From positions 4,848-68,847 of the forward strand of contig JBNLBF010000015.1 in NCBI GenBank assembly GCA_050302475.1: 64,000 nucleotides of DNA. Direction: 5' to 3'. Below the pieces are notes generated by a model, which saw nothing but the letters and a program-made list of their open reading frames with translations, did no database searches and was not told the origin of the DNA. This DNA comes from NORP23 sp050302475 (lineage in GTDB: Bacteria; Pseudomonadota; Alphaproteobacteria; Rhodobacterales; Rhodobacteraceae). The position numbers were made by a program, and so were the translations under genes. This document shows, one piece after another, positions 40,744 to 49,597 of the stretch (position 1 is the first letter of the stretch; every line of letters starts with the position of its first letter).

Positions 40744-43218
40744 TTACAGGTTCCGTTCGATTTCTTCGGTTTCGAAAATCTCGATCACGTCGCCTTCGCG
40801 GATGTCTTCGTAGTTTTCGAAGGCCATACCGCATTCCTGACCGGACTGGACTTCCTTAACCTCATCCTTGAAGCGCTTCAGCGTTTTCAGCTTGCCTTCG
40901 TGGATCACCACGTTGTCACGCAGCAGACGCACACCGGCCTCGCGGCGGGCGACACCCTCGGTGACCAGACAACCGGCGATTTTGCCAATGCCGGTAATCT
41001 TGAAGACCTCTTTGATCTCGGCATAGCCGATAAAGGTTTCCTTGATCTCGGCAGACAACAGGCCAGACGCTGCCGCTTTCACGTCATCCACAAGATCGTA
41101 GATGATCGAATAATAGCGGATTTCGACACCCTTCTGGTTCGCAGCTTCGCGGGCCGGAGCGTTCGCACGCACGTTAAACCCGATGATCGGCGCGCCAGAG
41201 GCTTCGGCCAGCTGCACGTCACTTTCGGTGATGGCACCAACGCCGTAATGCAAGACGCGAACACGGACCTCTTCGTTGCCGACTTTTTCCATCGCCTGAA
41301 CGATCGCCTCGGCAGAACCCTGCACGTCGGCTTTCACCACAATCGGCAGTTCGCTGACATTTTCGTTTTCCTTGGCCTGCGCCAGAAGCTGATCAAGCGT
41401 TGTCGCGGCGCCGGCTGCGGCACGTTTGTCTTTGCTTGCCTGTTCGCGATATTCAGAAATCTCGCGGGCGCGGGCTTCGTCGGGCACCACGTTTAGAACG
41501 TCACCCGCTTCGGGTGTGCCATTCAGGCCCAGAACTTCAACCGGAACAGATGGTCCAGCCTCGTTAACACGATCGCCCTTGTCGTTGATAAGGGCGCGGA
41601 CTTTACCCCACTGTTCGCCGACCACGAAGATGTCGCCGCGTTTCAGTGTGCCGTTCTGTACCAGAACCGTCGCCACTGGACCACGACCCACATCAAGCTG
41701 CGCTTCGATCACGGCACCTTCGGCAGAGCGGTTCGGATTGGCTTTCAGTTCCAACAGCTCTGCCTGAAGCGCGATGGCTTCCAGCAGCTCGTCCAGACCT
41801 TTACCAGTGATGGCAGAGACTTCGACATCCTGCACTTCACCCGACATTTTCTCGACAATGACTTCATGCTGCAACAGTTCGGTGCGTACCTTGTTCGGAT
41901 CTGCATCCGGCTTGTCGCATTTGTTGATCGCAACAATCATCGGCACTTTGGCCGCTTTGGCATGTGCAATGGCTTCGATGGTCTGCGGCATGACGCTGTC
42001 ATCCGCAGCGACAACCAGCACGACGATATCTGTGACCTGCGCCCCACGCGCACGCATTGACGTAAATGCCGCGTGACCCGGTGTATCAAGGAAACTCAGC
42101 AGCGCACCGCTGTCCGTTTTTACCTGATAAGCACCGATATGCTGGGTAATACCGCCCGCTTCGCCCGTTGTCACAGACGTGTTCCGGATCGCATCCAACA
42201 AAGAGGTTTTCCCGTGGTCAACGTGACCCATAATGGTGATCACCGGCGCACGGGGTTTCAGATCTTTCGGATCATCCTCGGCAACCTTGATCACATCTTC
42301 AACGTCTGCGTCGGAGACACGGACAACCTTGTGACCGAATTCCTCAACAATCAGTTCCGCCGTGTCGGCGTCAATCGTCTGGTTCTGCGTCGCCATGATC
42401 CCGTTGTTCATCAGGGCCTTCACCACCGCTGCAACCTTTTCGGTCATGCGGTTGGCCAGTTCCTGTACGGTGATCGCTTCGGGCACCTGAACGTCACGAA
42501 TAACCTTTTCGCGCTCGACCTGGCCGCCCTGCATTTTGCGTTTTTCACGTTCCTGACGACGTTTCATCGCCGCCATAGAGCGTTGGCGCCCACCGCCATC
42601 ACCCAGCGCCTGATTGATCGTCAGCTTGCCCGAGCGGCGGCGGTCATCGCCTTCACGGCCACGAGTTTGCTTACGCTCTTCAGGGCGTTCTTTGGGTTTG
42701 GTTTTTGTATGTAAGGTGCGGCCAGCTTCGACACGAGCAGCAGCAGCCTGAGCCGCAGCCGGGTCAACCTCTTCGGTTTTCTTCGGCTTTTCGGCTTTGG
42801 GCTTCTCGGTTTTCGCTTTGGCTTCTTCCGCTTCACGCTGTTGGCGTTCTGCGCGTTCAGCTTCTTCGCGTTCCTTTTCTTCGATTTCAGCACGGCGGCG
42901 TTCACGTTCTTCGGCCCGGGCTTTTGATTCCGCTTCGGCCTGCGCTTTGCGCTCCGCTTCGTCCGCTTTGGCAGCTTCCAGGGCTTTCAGGCGGCGTTCC
43001 ATTTCGGCGTCGGGCACATTCCCGCCACCTGGTGTCCGCTTGGACCCCGCACCACCTGATCCGGTTGATCCCGGCTTGGGCACCACAACACGCTTGCGCT
43101 TGGTTTCGACAACTACGGATTTCGAGCGCCCATGGCTGAAGCTCTGGCGAACCGTTCCCGGACCAGAGCGAAGACCAAGCGTTTTGCCTTTGCCGTCGTT
43201 ATCTTTTGAATCACTCAT
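40744..43218 (-). CDS. infB: Translation initiation factor IF-2
   Basis: 824 residues. The N-terminal 240 residues are charged and low-complexity (long Glu/Arg/Ala/Lys helix about 70-150), followed by the IF-2N domain and the GTPase core with G1 GHVDHGKT (331-338), DTPGHAAF (G3) and NKCDKPDA (G4), then domains II-IV for fMet-tRNA binding. Delivers initiator tRNA to the ribosome. Last gene of the rimP-nusA-ylxR-infB operon, seven bases after the YlxR gene. Confidence 0.97.
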   Translation of the reverse strand: MSDSKDNDGKGKTLGLRSGPGTVRQSFSHGRSKSVVVETKRKRVVVPKPGSTGSGGAGSKRTPGGGNVPDAEMERRLKALEAAKADEAERKAQAEAESKARAEERERRRAEIEEKEREEAERAERQQREAEEAKAKTEKPKAEKPKKTEEVDPAAAQAAAARVEAGRTLHTKTKPKERPEERKQTRGREGDDRRRSGKLTINQALGDGGGRQRSMAAMKRRQEREKRKMQGGQVEREKVIRDVQVPEAITVQELANRMTEKVAAVVKALMNNGIMATQNQTIDADTAELIVEEFGHKVVRVSDADVEDVIKVAEDDPKDLKPRAPVITIMGHVDHGKTSLLDAIRNTSVTTGEAGGITQHIGAYQVKTDSGALLSFLDTPGHAAFTSMRARGAQVTDIVVLVVAADDSVMPQTIEAIAHAKAAKVPMIVAINKCDKPDADPNKVRTELLQHEVIVEKMSGEVQDVEVSAITGKGLDELLEAIALQAELLELKANPNRSAEGAVIEAQLDVGRGPVATVLVQNGTLKRGDIFVVGEQWGKVRALINDKGDRVNEAGPSVPVEVLGLNGTPEAGDVLNVVPDEARAREISEYREQASKDKRAAAGAATTLDQLLAQAKENENVSELPIVVKADVQGSAEAIVQAMEKVGNEEVRVRVLHYGVGAITESDVQLAEASGAPIIGFNVRANAPAREAANQKGVEIRYYSIIYDLVDDVKAAASGLLSAEIKETFIGYAEIKEVFKITGIGKIAGCLVTEGVARREAGVRLLRDNVVIHEGKLKTLKRFKDEVKEVQSGQECGMAFENYEDIREGDVIEIFETEEIERNL

Positions 43219-43225
43219 TCGTATT

Positions 43226-43885
43226 CTAACCTTTCAGTGCGGAGGCCTTCCCCCGCTTATTTCTTTGGTCTTTTCGACCCGTCAAGATGCGTAATCCCGC
43301 CAACCGGGCCGCATCATACATGACCTTGTCCGTGATGCCACCCGCCGTCATGGCGGCATGTATCACACTATCGCGGCCAAAGGCCATGCCCAATTCAGCA
43401 CTTGTAAGGCACTGTATATGGCTTTTTTCGCCTTTCGGCGGGCGCAAAGCGGTTTTTCCGCGTTCCGACCCGTCGGAGGCCTGAATCAGTAGTTTTGCCC
43501 GCTCATCGACCAGAAGGGTTTTCACCTTCTCCAGCCCCGCCACCGCAAGGCCGGCTTTCCGGCCCATCGAAATCAGGTCAACAACCCGACGCGCCAACAG
43601 GCTTTCAACCTGATCCGGCAGCTCGGGCGAGGCGGAAACCTGCACCTTCGCTGCCCGGGAAAACGCTTTTTTCTTCACTGCGTCGGCGATCAGTTTCCGA
43701 TCCGCCGTGACCCAGATCCCGCGACCGGGCAGCTTTTCCAACACATCCGGCACGATCTGCGCATCCGGCCCGACAACGAACCGCACCAGACCCGATTTCG
43801 GCTCACTCTCGCGCGTCACAATGCAGCGACGTGCGGCTTCCTCCGGATCCGGTTTCTTGCGGTGTATTTCGGGCGCGGCTTTCAC
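43226..43885 (-). CDS. YlxR / L7Ae-like RNA-binding fusion protein
   Basis: 219 residues starting with GTG directly after the nusA stop. N-terminal YlxR (DUF448) domain (about 18-95; RRCIVTRESEPKSGLVRFVVGPDAQIVPD ... KLPGRGIWV), then an L7Ae/L30e-like domain (about 100-190). This fusion is normal for alphaproteobacteria at this operon position. It likely binds rRNA or RNase P-related RNA; exact role is not known. Confidence 0.93.
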   Translation of the reverse strand: MKAAPEIHRKKPDPEEAARRCIVTRESEPKSGLVRFVVGPDAQIVPDVLEKLPGRGIWVTADRKLIADAVKKKAFSRAAKVQVSASPELPDQVESLLARRVVDLISMGRKAGLAVAGLEKVKTLLVDERAKLLIQASDGSERGKTALRPPKGEKSHIQCLTSAELGMAFGRDSVIHAAMTAGGITDKVMYDAARLAGLRILTGRKDQRNKRGKASALKG

Positions 43886-45514
43886 TTAGGCATCTGCCTC
43901 CGCTTCTTCTGCGCCTTCGCCAGCTTCTTCGGCTTCGGCAGCCGCCGCATCTTCGGCGAGCTGTTCTTCGGTCACCCAGCCAAGCGCCAGACGGGCATTC
44001 ATGATCAGCGCCTGTGCTTCGGCCAGTGACACGTCAAATTTTTCCAGCAAGCCGTCATCTTTTACGCGCTTGCCGTCAACGGTCGTGTAGCCACCGGCGA
44101 GTTCCCAATCCGCACAGGTCGCAAAATCTTCCAGCGTCTTGACACCATCTTCGGCGAGGACTTCCAGCATCTGGGGTGTCAGGCCTTCATAGTCAACCAG
44201 ACTATCTTCGACGCCCAGTTCCTTGGCCTTCTCCAGCGCCTTGGCGTTGATCTCGTCGAGGCACTCGCGGGCGCGGGCCTGCAGTTCTTCGGCGGTTTCT
44301 TCGTCGAACCCGTCGATGGACAGAATTTCGTCCAGTTCCACGTAGGCGACCTCTTCCAGCGTCGCGAACCCTTCGGACACCAGAAGCTGCGCAACCATTT
44401 CATCGACATTCATTGTGTCCATGAACAGCTTGGTGCGCTCTTCGAATTCGGCCTGACGGCGCTCGGATTCTTCGGCTTCGGTCATGATGTCGATGTCAAA
44501 CCCAGTGATCTGGCTGGCCAGACGCACGTTCTGACCGCGGCGACCAATTGCCAGCGACAGCTGATCTTCGGGCACAACAACTTCTATACGGTCGGCTTCT
44601 TCATCCAGAACAACCTTCGACACCTCGGCGGGCTGAAGCGCGTTGACGAGGAAAGTCGCCGCATCTTCATTCCACGGAATAATGTCGATTTTTTCACCCT
44701 GAAGCTCGTTCACAACGGCCTGAACGCGCGATCCGCGCATACCAACGCAAGCACCAACCGGGTCGATGGAGTTGTCATAGGAAATCACGCCGATTTTCGC
44801 GCGCGATCCCGGATCACGGGCAACCGCTTTGATCTCGATGATACCGTCATAGATCTCCGGCACTTCCATCTTGAACAGCTCTGCGAGGAATTCCGGCGCT
44901 GTGCGGCTGAGGAAAATCTGCGGGCCACGCACTTCGGAACGCACATCGCGGACATAGGCGCGGATACGGTCACCGTTGCGGAAAGCTTCGCGGTTGATCA
45001 GCTGATCGCGGCGCAGGATCGCCTCGCCCCGGCCCACGTCAACAATGACGTTGCCATATTCGACGCGCTTCACGGTGCCGTTGATGATCTCACCAACACG
45101 ATCTTTGAATTCTTCGTACTGGCGTTCACGCTCGGCCTCGCGGACTTTCTGCATGATAACCTGTTTGGCGGATTGCGCAGCAATACGGCCGAATTCCAAG
45201 GGCGGCAGTTCGTCGATCAGTTCAGTGCCAATCTCGGCGTCCGGTTGAATTTCCTTGGCGTCTTCCAACGTCAGTTCGGTGAAGGTGTTTTCCACCTCTT
45301 CCACCACAGTGCGGACGCGGGTCATTTCCAGCTCGCCGGTTTTGCGGTCGATCTTCGCGCGGATATCAAATTCCGCGCCGTAGCGGGAGCGCGCGGCTTT
45401 CGCCATCGACTCTTCCATCGCTTCGATCACCAGATCCGGGTCGATCAGTTTCTCGCGGGCCACAGAATCTGCGATTTGCAGCAGCTCCAGGCGGTTCGCA
45501 CTTGTGATAGCCAT
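43886..45514 (-). CDS. nusA: Transcription termination/antitermination factor NusA
   Basis: 542 residues: N-terminal RNA-polymerase-binding domain (1-130), S1 domain (about 140-205), two KH domains (about 210-350; PVGACVGMRGSRVQAVV and SLAIGRRGQNVRLA), two C-terminal acidic repeats, and an acidic Ala/Glu tail (EDAAAAEAEEAGEG...). Modulates pausing and termination. Four bases after rimP. The tail extends past the second repeat and is low-complexity. Confidence 0.97.
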   Translation of the reverse strand: MAITSANRLELLQIADSVAREKLIDPDLVIEAMEESMAKAARSRYGAEFDIRAKIDRKTGELEMTRVRTVVEEVENTFTELTLEDAKEIQPDAEIGTELIDELPPLEFGRIAAQSAKQVIMQKVREAERERQYEEFKDRVGEIINGTVKRVEYGNVIVDVGRGEAILRRDQLINREAFRNGDRIRAYVRDVRSEVRGPQIFLSRTAPEFLAELFKMEVPEIYDGIIEIKAVARDPGSRAKIGVISYDNSIDPVGACVGMRGSRVQAVVNELQGEKIDIIPWNEDAATFLVNALQPAEVSKVVLDEEADRIEVVVPEDQLSLAIGRRGQNVRLASQITGFDIDIMTEAEESERRQAEFEERTKLFMDTMNVDEMVAQLLVSEGFATLEEVAYVELDEILSIDGFDEETAEELQARARECLDEINAKALEKAKELGVEDSLVDYEGLTPQMLEVLAEDGVKTLEDFATCADWELAGGYTTVDGKRVKDDGLLEKFDVSLAEAQALIMNARLALGWVTEEQLAEDAAAAEAEEAGEGAEEAEADA

Positions 45515-45518
45515 GATT

Positions 45519-46103
45519 TTATTCCTCTTCCATCATGTCGGACTCATCGTCCGTTTCTATATCGTCAAAGTCATTTTCGTTGATCACACCGGCATCCTTG
45601 CGGGCGCGCAGACTTTCTGCGATCAACTCGTCAGTCAGGACCAGCTTGGCATCCGCCAGCCAGTCAAATTGCAAGCCGATGATCCCCTCGGCAATCTCGA
45701 TCAGAACCTCTCCATCCTCGACACCCCGCAAAGTTCCGCTGAACCGTTTGCGCCCGTCGATCAGTTCCGAGGTCTGAAGTTTCACCTCATACCCTTCGAA
45801 ATTTTCGAAATCCTTCAGGCGTGTCAGGGGGCGGTCGATGCCTGGGCTGGACACCTCCAGCGCATATTCGCCTTCCAAAGGGTCCTCCACATCCAGAACA
45901 GCCGACACGGCCTGCGATATCTTCGCGCAATCATCCACCTCGATCCCACCGTCTGGTGTATCGGCCATGATCTGCAATGTTGTACTTTTATTTCCGCGCA
46001 TCAGGCGCAGGCGAACCAGTTCGTATCCCAGACCTTCGATGGTCGGGGTAACGATCTCGGCCAGACGGCGATCCATGGCAGCTTTGGCGATCAGGTCGGA
46101 CAT
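45519..46103 (-). CDS. rimP: Ribosome maturation factor RimP
   Basis: 194 residues. Assists 30S subunit assembly. N-terminal domain with GYELVRLRLM and DCAKISQAVSAVLD, then EVSSPGIDRPLTRLKDFENF, the family hallmark, followed by a C-terminal SH3-like domain and an acidic tail (NDFDDIETDDESDMMEEE). First gene of the nusA operon; ribosome site GAGG. A complete intrinsic terminator sits 15 bases upstream of its start, see the leader entries. Confidence 0.96.
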   Translation of the reverse strand: MSDLIAKAAMDRRLAEIVTPTIEGLGYELVRLRLMRGNKSTTLQIMADTPDGGIEVDDCAKISQAVSAVLDVEDPLEGEYALEVSSPGIDRPLTRLKDFENFEGYEVKLQTSELIDGRKRFSGTLRGVEDGEVLIEIAEGIIGLQFDWLADAKLVLTDELIAESLRARKDAGVINENDFDDIETDDESDMMEEE

Positions 46104-46122
46104 GTATCCTCAAAAACAAAAA

Positions 46123-46141
46123 AACGGGCGCGCGGCCCGTT
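46123..46141 (-). terminator. Intrinsic terminator in the rimP leader (attenuator candidate)
   Basis: On the minus strand AACGGGC pairs with GCCCGTT (46123-46129 with 46135-46141) around a five-base loop, followed at once by seven T (46118-46124, partly shared with the stem end) and a further T-rich run. This is a textbook intrinsic terminator. It lies between a good promoter and the rimP start, so it would stop transcripts before the operon unless read through. Confidence 0.8.
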
Positions 46142-46195
46142 CGAAATTTCCGGTGGAGGGTGGGTTTGGACCCCAGCCTGCCGCTGTTGAAGGGG

Positions 46196-46224
46196 GATAT
46201 AGGCCTCGATGATCGGAATTGCAA
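46196..46224 (-). promoter_or_regulatory. Promoter of the rimP-nusA-infB operon
   Basis: On the minus strand TTGCAA (46219-46224), 17-base spacer, TATATC (46196-46201). Start of transcription near 46189 gives a leader of about 86 bases that carries a GGGGT/ACCC hairpin candidate and then the intrinsic terminator before rimP. Assigned by eye but both boxes and the spacing are good. Confidence 0.6.
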
Positions 46225-46292
46225 GAAGAGTCTTGGTTTAAGTATTTCGGGACGGCCACCCATTCGCGGAATCGTTTCAACGAGCACATAAC

Positions 46293-47222
46293 TCAAGAAT
46301 AAATATGGCCACCCAGATATTTGGCGCCACTGTCACAGCACAAGGTCACCACGCGTTTTCCTGCGCCCAATTCGATGGCAAGCTCGATAGCCGCGCAAAC
46401 ATTTAGCCCGGTGGACCCACCCCCAAAAATTCCTTCTTCTCGTGCAAGACGTCTGCACATTTCAAAACCTTTATCCTGGTCCACAATCCGCACGCCTTTC
46501 AAAATCGATTTATCGAGAAAAGGAGGGTCCGGAAAGACCGCGATCCCCTCGACTTTATGTGCGCCTGATTCACCTGTCGTCAAAAGCTGAGATTGTTCGG
46601 GTTCAATTGCGACGATCTCGGGGGTAACACCCCGCTCTTGCATACCATCACGTGCCCCCATCATTGCCGCACCCGTTCCAACGGCGGCGCAAAAAACATC
46701 AAACCTTCCATCAAGAGATTCCGCAATCTCCTGCCCCATAGGGGCGTATCCTGCGCGAACATCAGGTGACCCAAACTGGTCTGCGTAGTAATTACCGGGC
46801 TTTTCAGAAAGCATATTCGCGCGCTGTTTCATTCTTTCTGCAAGTTCATGCGTGATTTTGCCATCAACGCATTTTTCGACCAACACCGTCGCGCCAAAGG
46901 CTTCCATCGCTTGTTGTTTGCTATACGAAAATGCGTCAGAAAATACCGCCGTGAATTTTAGATCAAAGACTGCGCAGACAAACGCTAGTGCCGTACCTGT
47001 ACTGCCACCGGTGAATTCTACGACTGTATCTCCCGCAGCGATATCACCCCGTTCAAGCGCGGCTTTGATAACCGAAACAGCCATTCTGTCTTTGTAGGAT
47101 CCTGTCGGATTTCCGCCTTCCAGTTTTACCCAGACTTCAGCGGCACCATCTGGAACCACCTTACCAAGCCGAACAATTGGCGTATTCCCAATTGCAGCCA
47201 GACCACCGCCCAAATTGTTCAT
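46293..47222 (-). CDS. Cysteine-synthase-like PLP enzyme (divergent)
   Basis: 309 residues, fold-type II PLP enzyme of the cysteine synthase/CBS family. PLP lysine in NPTGSYKDRMA (about 42), phosphate loop AVGTGAAMMG and the C-terminal GGGSTGLNV. The substrate loop usually TSGNTG reads TGGSTG here (Asn replaced by Ser) and the next segment SDAFSYSKQQAMEAFGA differs from true CysK. It may therefore act on a different beta-substituted amino acid. ATG at 47222 has AGGGAG upstream; the open frame beyond it overlaps the TetR gene and is noncoding. Confidence 0.85.
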   Translation of the reverse strand: MNNLGGGLAAIGNTPIVRLGKVVPDGAAEVWVKLEGGNPTGSYKDRMAVSVIKAALERGDIAAGDTVVEFTGGSTGTALAFVCAVFDLKFTAVFSDAFSYSKQQAMEAFGATVLVEKCVDGKITHELAERMKQRANMLSEKPGNYYADQFGSPDVRAGYAPMGQEIAESLDGRFDVFCAAVGTGAAMMGARDGMQERGVTPEIVAIEPEQSQLLTTGESGAHKVEGIAVFPDPPFLDKSILKGVRIVDQDKGFEMCRRLAREEGIFGGGSTGLNVCAAIELAIELGAGKRVVTLCCDSGAKYLGGHIYS

Positions 47223-47279
47223 GTAGTTCTCCCTGATGAACCCTAGGCTCTTCTGTTTGCAACAAGCAAGGAAATACCG

Positions 47280-47349
47280 CTGATCAATATCAGTTGGTGG
47301 GTTCGTCACTTTTACCCACGAAATTTGTCGTCCGCTACAATACGACAAA
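47280..47349. repeat. Three consecutive inverted repeats upstream of the cysteine-synthase-like gene
   Basis: CTGAT/ATCAG (47280-47293), GTGGGT/ACCCAC (47297-47319) and TTTGTCGT/ACGACAAA (47324-47349, eight perfect pairs, ten-base loop) follow one another in the 169-base gap between the TetR stop and the enzyme start. They could be operators for the upstream TetR protein, a terminator of its gene, or a structured leader. Confidence 0.4.
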
Positions 47350-47391
47350 CGAATATCAGCGGTGAATGTCGATAATTCTGGTTTTCGGAAT

Positions 47392-48009
47392 TCAGCTCGG
47401 CAACAAGGCCCGCATAAACATTCCTTGAAGAAACTCTTCCCCAGTCGCAATCGGATCTTCGTCAGCGCCGCGCAAGACTCCATCTATTTGCGCCGAAAAA
47501 TCCGCATAATGCTGCGTGGTCGCCCAGATGGCGAACAACAGGTGATACGGATCCACATCGGCCAATTTGCCCTCGGCAATCCAGCGCCGGATAATTTGGG
47601 ATTTATCATCCACGATCTGGTTCAGCTCATCTATGATTTTCTGATCAACCCGTTCAGCCCCATGCAGAATTTCATTGGCGAAAAGTCGGCTTTGCATCGG
47701 ATATTTTCGCGACATGTCCATTTTAGCCCGGATATAGGCGCTGATTTGCTCCAGCGGATCGCCATCCTCGACAATCCCCTCCAACGGAACGAACCACATC
47801 TCCAGAATGTCATGGAGAAGCGTTGTATAAATCTCTTCCTTGTTGGGAAAATAGTAAAGCATATTGGGCTTGGACAGCCCGGCAACCTCGGCAATCTGGT
47901 CAAGCGTGGTCCCACGGAACCCGTTCTCCGAAAAGATTTGCAGTGCTGCGTTCAGAATAATTTCTCGCTTCTCGCGCTGGATTCGTGTCCGCTTTGGATT
48001 TGTCGCCAA
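47392..48009 (-). CDS. RutR-like TetR-family regulator
   Basis: 205 residues starting with TTG at 48009 (AGGGG ribosome site). N-terminal TetR helix-turn-helix (about 15-60; ILNAALQIFSENGFRGTTLDQIAEVAGLSKPNMLYYFPNKEEIY), and a C-terminal domain closely patterned on RutR/YcdC (ILEMWFVPLE, SRKYPMQSRLFANEIL, DPYHLLFAIWATTQHYADF). RutR responds to uracil/thymine and controls pyrimidine catabolism; no rut genes are nearby, so target and ligand remain open. It may regulate the downstream PLP enzyme. Confidence 0.88.
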   Translation of the reverse strand: MATNPKRTRIQREKREIILNAALQIFSENGFRGTTLDQIAEVAGLSKPNMLYYFPNKEEIYTTLLHDILEMWFVPLEGIVEDGDPLEQISAYIRAKMDMSRKYPMQSRLFANEILHGAERVDQKIIDELNQIVDDKSQIIRRWIAEGKLADVDPYHLLFAIWATTQHYADFSAQIDGVLRGADEDPIATGEEFLQGMFMRALLPS

Positions 48010-48066
48010 TGATCCGTCCCCTCGTTACCCCATACCCGCCCGCAAGCGGTCACTCTGCGCGATGCG

Positions 48067-49440
48067 CTAAAACCGGACAAGTCCCAATTTGTCCCGGAAA
48101 TAGTAACGCGCACACATAAAAATAGCAGCTACCGTCAAGCCAAGTGCCAGCCCCATCCAGATGCCCTCTCCGCCAAATCCGGCAGTGAAAGCCAACAGAT
48201 ACGCGGCGGGCATCCCAACGAACCAGTAACTGTATACCGCTATATACATTGGAACCTTGGTATCCTGCAAGCCGCGAAGGCCGGCCTGTCCGATAACCTG
48301 CAAACTGTCACCAATCTGGAAAGCAGCAGCCAATGCCAGCAGAGGTATTCCGTAGGTAATAATCTCCTTCGCATCGACATTCTCAGTATCGAGATAAATG
48401 GAAATCAATGGAGCCGGGAACAACAGAAAACACATCGCCGCAAACAGCGCGAATCCCACTCCCAACACAAAAACTGCGATTCCTGCACGGGACAGTCCTT
48501 CGCGATCCTTACGACCAACCGCATGACCGATCCGGATGGTTGCCACCTGCGAAAATGACAATGGGATCATGAAAGAGATCGACGCCAGCTGAAGCACAAT
48601 CCCGTGCGCGGCCAGCTCGATCGTCCCGATCCAGCCCATAAACACCGCAGCGACCGAGAACATCGAGACCTCTGCCAGAATGGACAGCGCAATGGGGATG
48701 CCCAAGCGGACAACCCGACGGAAGGCCTCCCAGTCCGGCTGAAGAAACCGCACAAAAATCTCATGCTGCTGGGTCAGGGGAGTGCGTATAACATAAATCA
48801 CGATGACGACCGCACTGATGATATTGGTGATCAGACTGGCAAGGGCGGCCCCGGCCAGTTCCAGCCGAGGTGCGCCGAAATTACCGAAAATGAACATCCA
48901 GTTGAACAGCGCATTCAACCCCAGCGACATCAGCGTGACAAACAGGATCACGCGCATCAGCTCCATCGCTGACAGGTAAGATCGCAGCGTGGCAACCAGC
49001 AATATCGGGAAAACAGACCATTGAATGATCCGTACATATTCAGACGCCCGGGCTGACAGGTCCGGGTCCTGCCCCAGAAGGATCAGGATAGGTTCCGCGA
49101 ACCATAGCACGGGCATCAGAAGCGCGCCGTAGATCCCGCACACCCATAACCCCATCCGCACTGCGCGGCGGATGGATCTCGTATCACCCTCGCCCATGGC
49201 TTGTGCAACCAGCGGCATTGCCGCCTGTGCCAATCCGAATCCCGCGACCAAAACAATAAAGAACAGCGTCGTCGCCAGAACCGAAGCCGCAAGGTCATCA
49301 ACCCCCAGCCAGCCCAGCATCACCAGATCAACAAAATTGATCCCCATTTGTGCCAACTGCGTGCCAATCAGCGGCAGTCCCAACGCCAGCGAGGCGCGGA
49401 AATGAGACGACCAGCTATTGTCTTGCGGTTTCGCAGACAT
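48067..49440 (-). CDS. MATE-family efflux transporter
   Basis: 457 residues with twelve predicted membrane segments in two MATE halves (for example LIGTQLAQMGINFVDLVMLGWLG in the first and ILAEVSMFSVAAVFMGWIG in the second). Exports cationic compounds using Na+ or H+ gradients (NorM type). ATG at 49440; the frame is open upstream across the divergent region but without protein-like similarity. Divergent from lspA. Substrate unknown. Confidence 0.93.
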   Translation of the reverse strand: MSAKPQDNSWSSHFRASLALGLPLIGTQLAQMGINFVDLVMLGWLGVDDLAASVLATTLFFIVLVAGFGLAQAAMPLVAQAMGEGDTRSIRRAVRMGLWVCGIYGALLMPVLWFAEPILILLGQDPDLSARASEYVRIIQWSVFPILLVATLRSYLSAMELMRVILFVTLMSLGLNALFNWMFIFGNFGAPRLELAGAALASLITNIISAVVIVIYVIRTPLTQQHEIFVRFLQPDWEAFRRVVRLGIPIALSILAEVSMFSVAAVFMGWIGTIELAAHGIVLQLASISFMIPLSFSQVATIRIGHAVGRKDREGLSRAGIAVFVLGVGFALFAAMCFLLFPAPLISIYLDTENVDAKEIITYGIPLLALAAAFQIGDSLQVIGQAGLRGLQDTKVPMYIAVYSYWFVGMPAAYLLAFTAGFGGEGIWMGLALGLTVAAIFMCARYYFRDKLGLVRF

Positions 49441-49597
49441 GGTGATTTCCCAATCCGTTCCTGAACCCCGTCCGTCTCCCGGATCGGGCCGCGCGGACCC
49501 TATAGGCGGGTCGGTTAAATTGCCATAAAAATATTGTACCCAATACTCTTGTTGGCGGCGCTTCACCCCGCTACTGTCCCGCCGAAACGGAGGGAAT

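Noticed and set aside
47223..47483. N-terminal extension of the cysteine-synthase-like gene
   Set aside because: The open frame overlaps the TetR gene and the translation is Cys-rich and unlike the family; the ATG at 47222 has a clear ribosome site.
49441..49597. Possible guanidine (mini-ykkC-like) riboswitch before the MATE gene
   Set aside because: GACGGACGGGG resembles ACGG loop motifs, but I could not form the required pair of hairpins.
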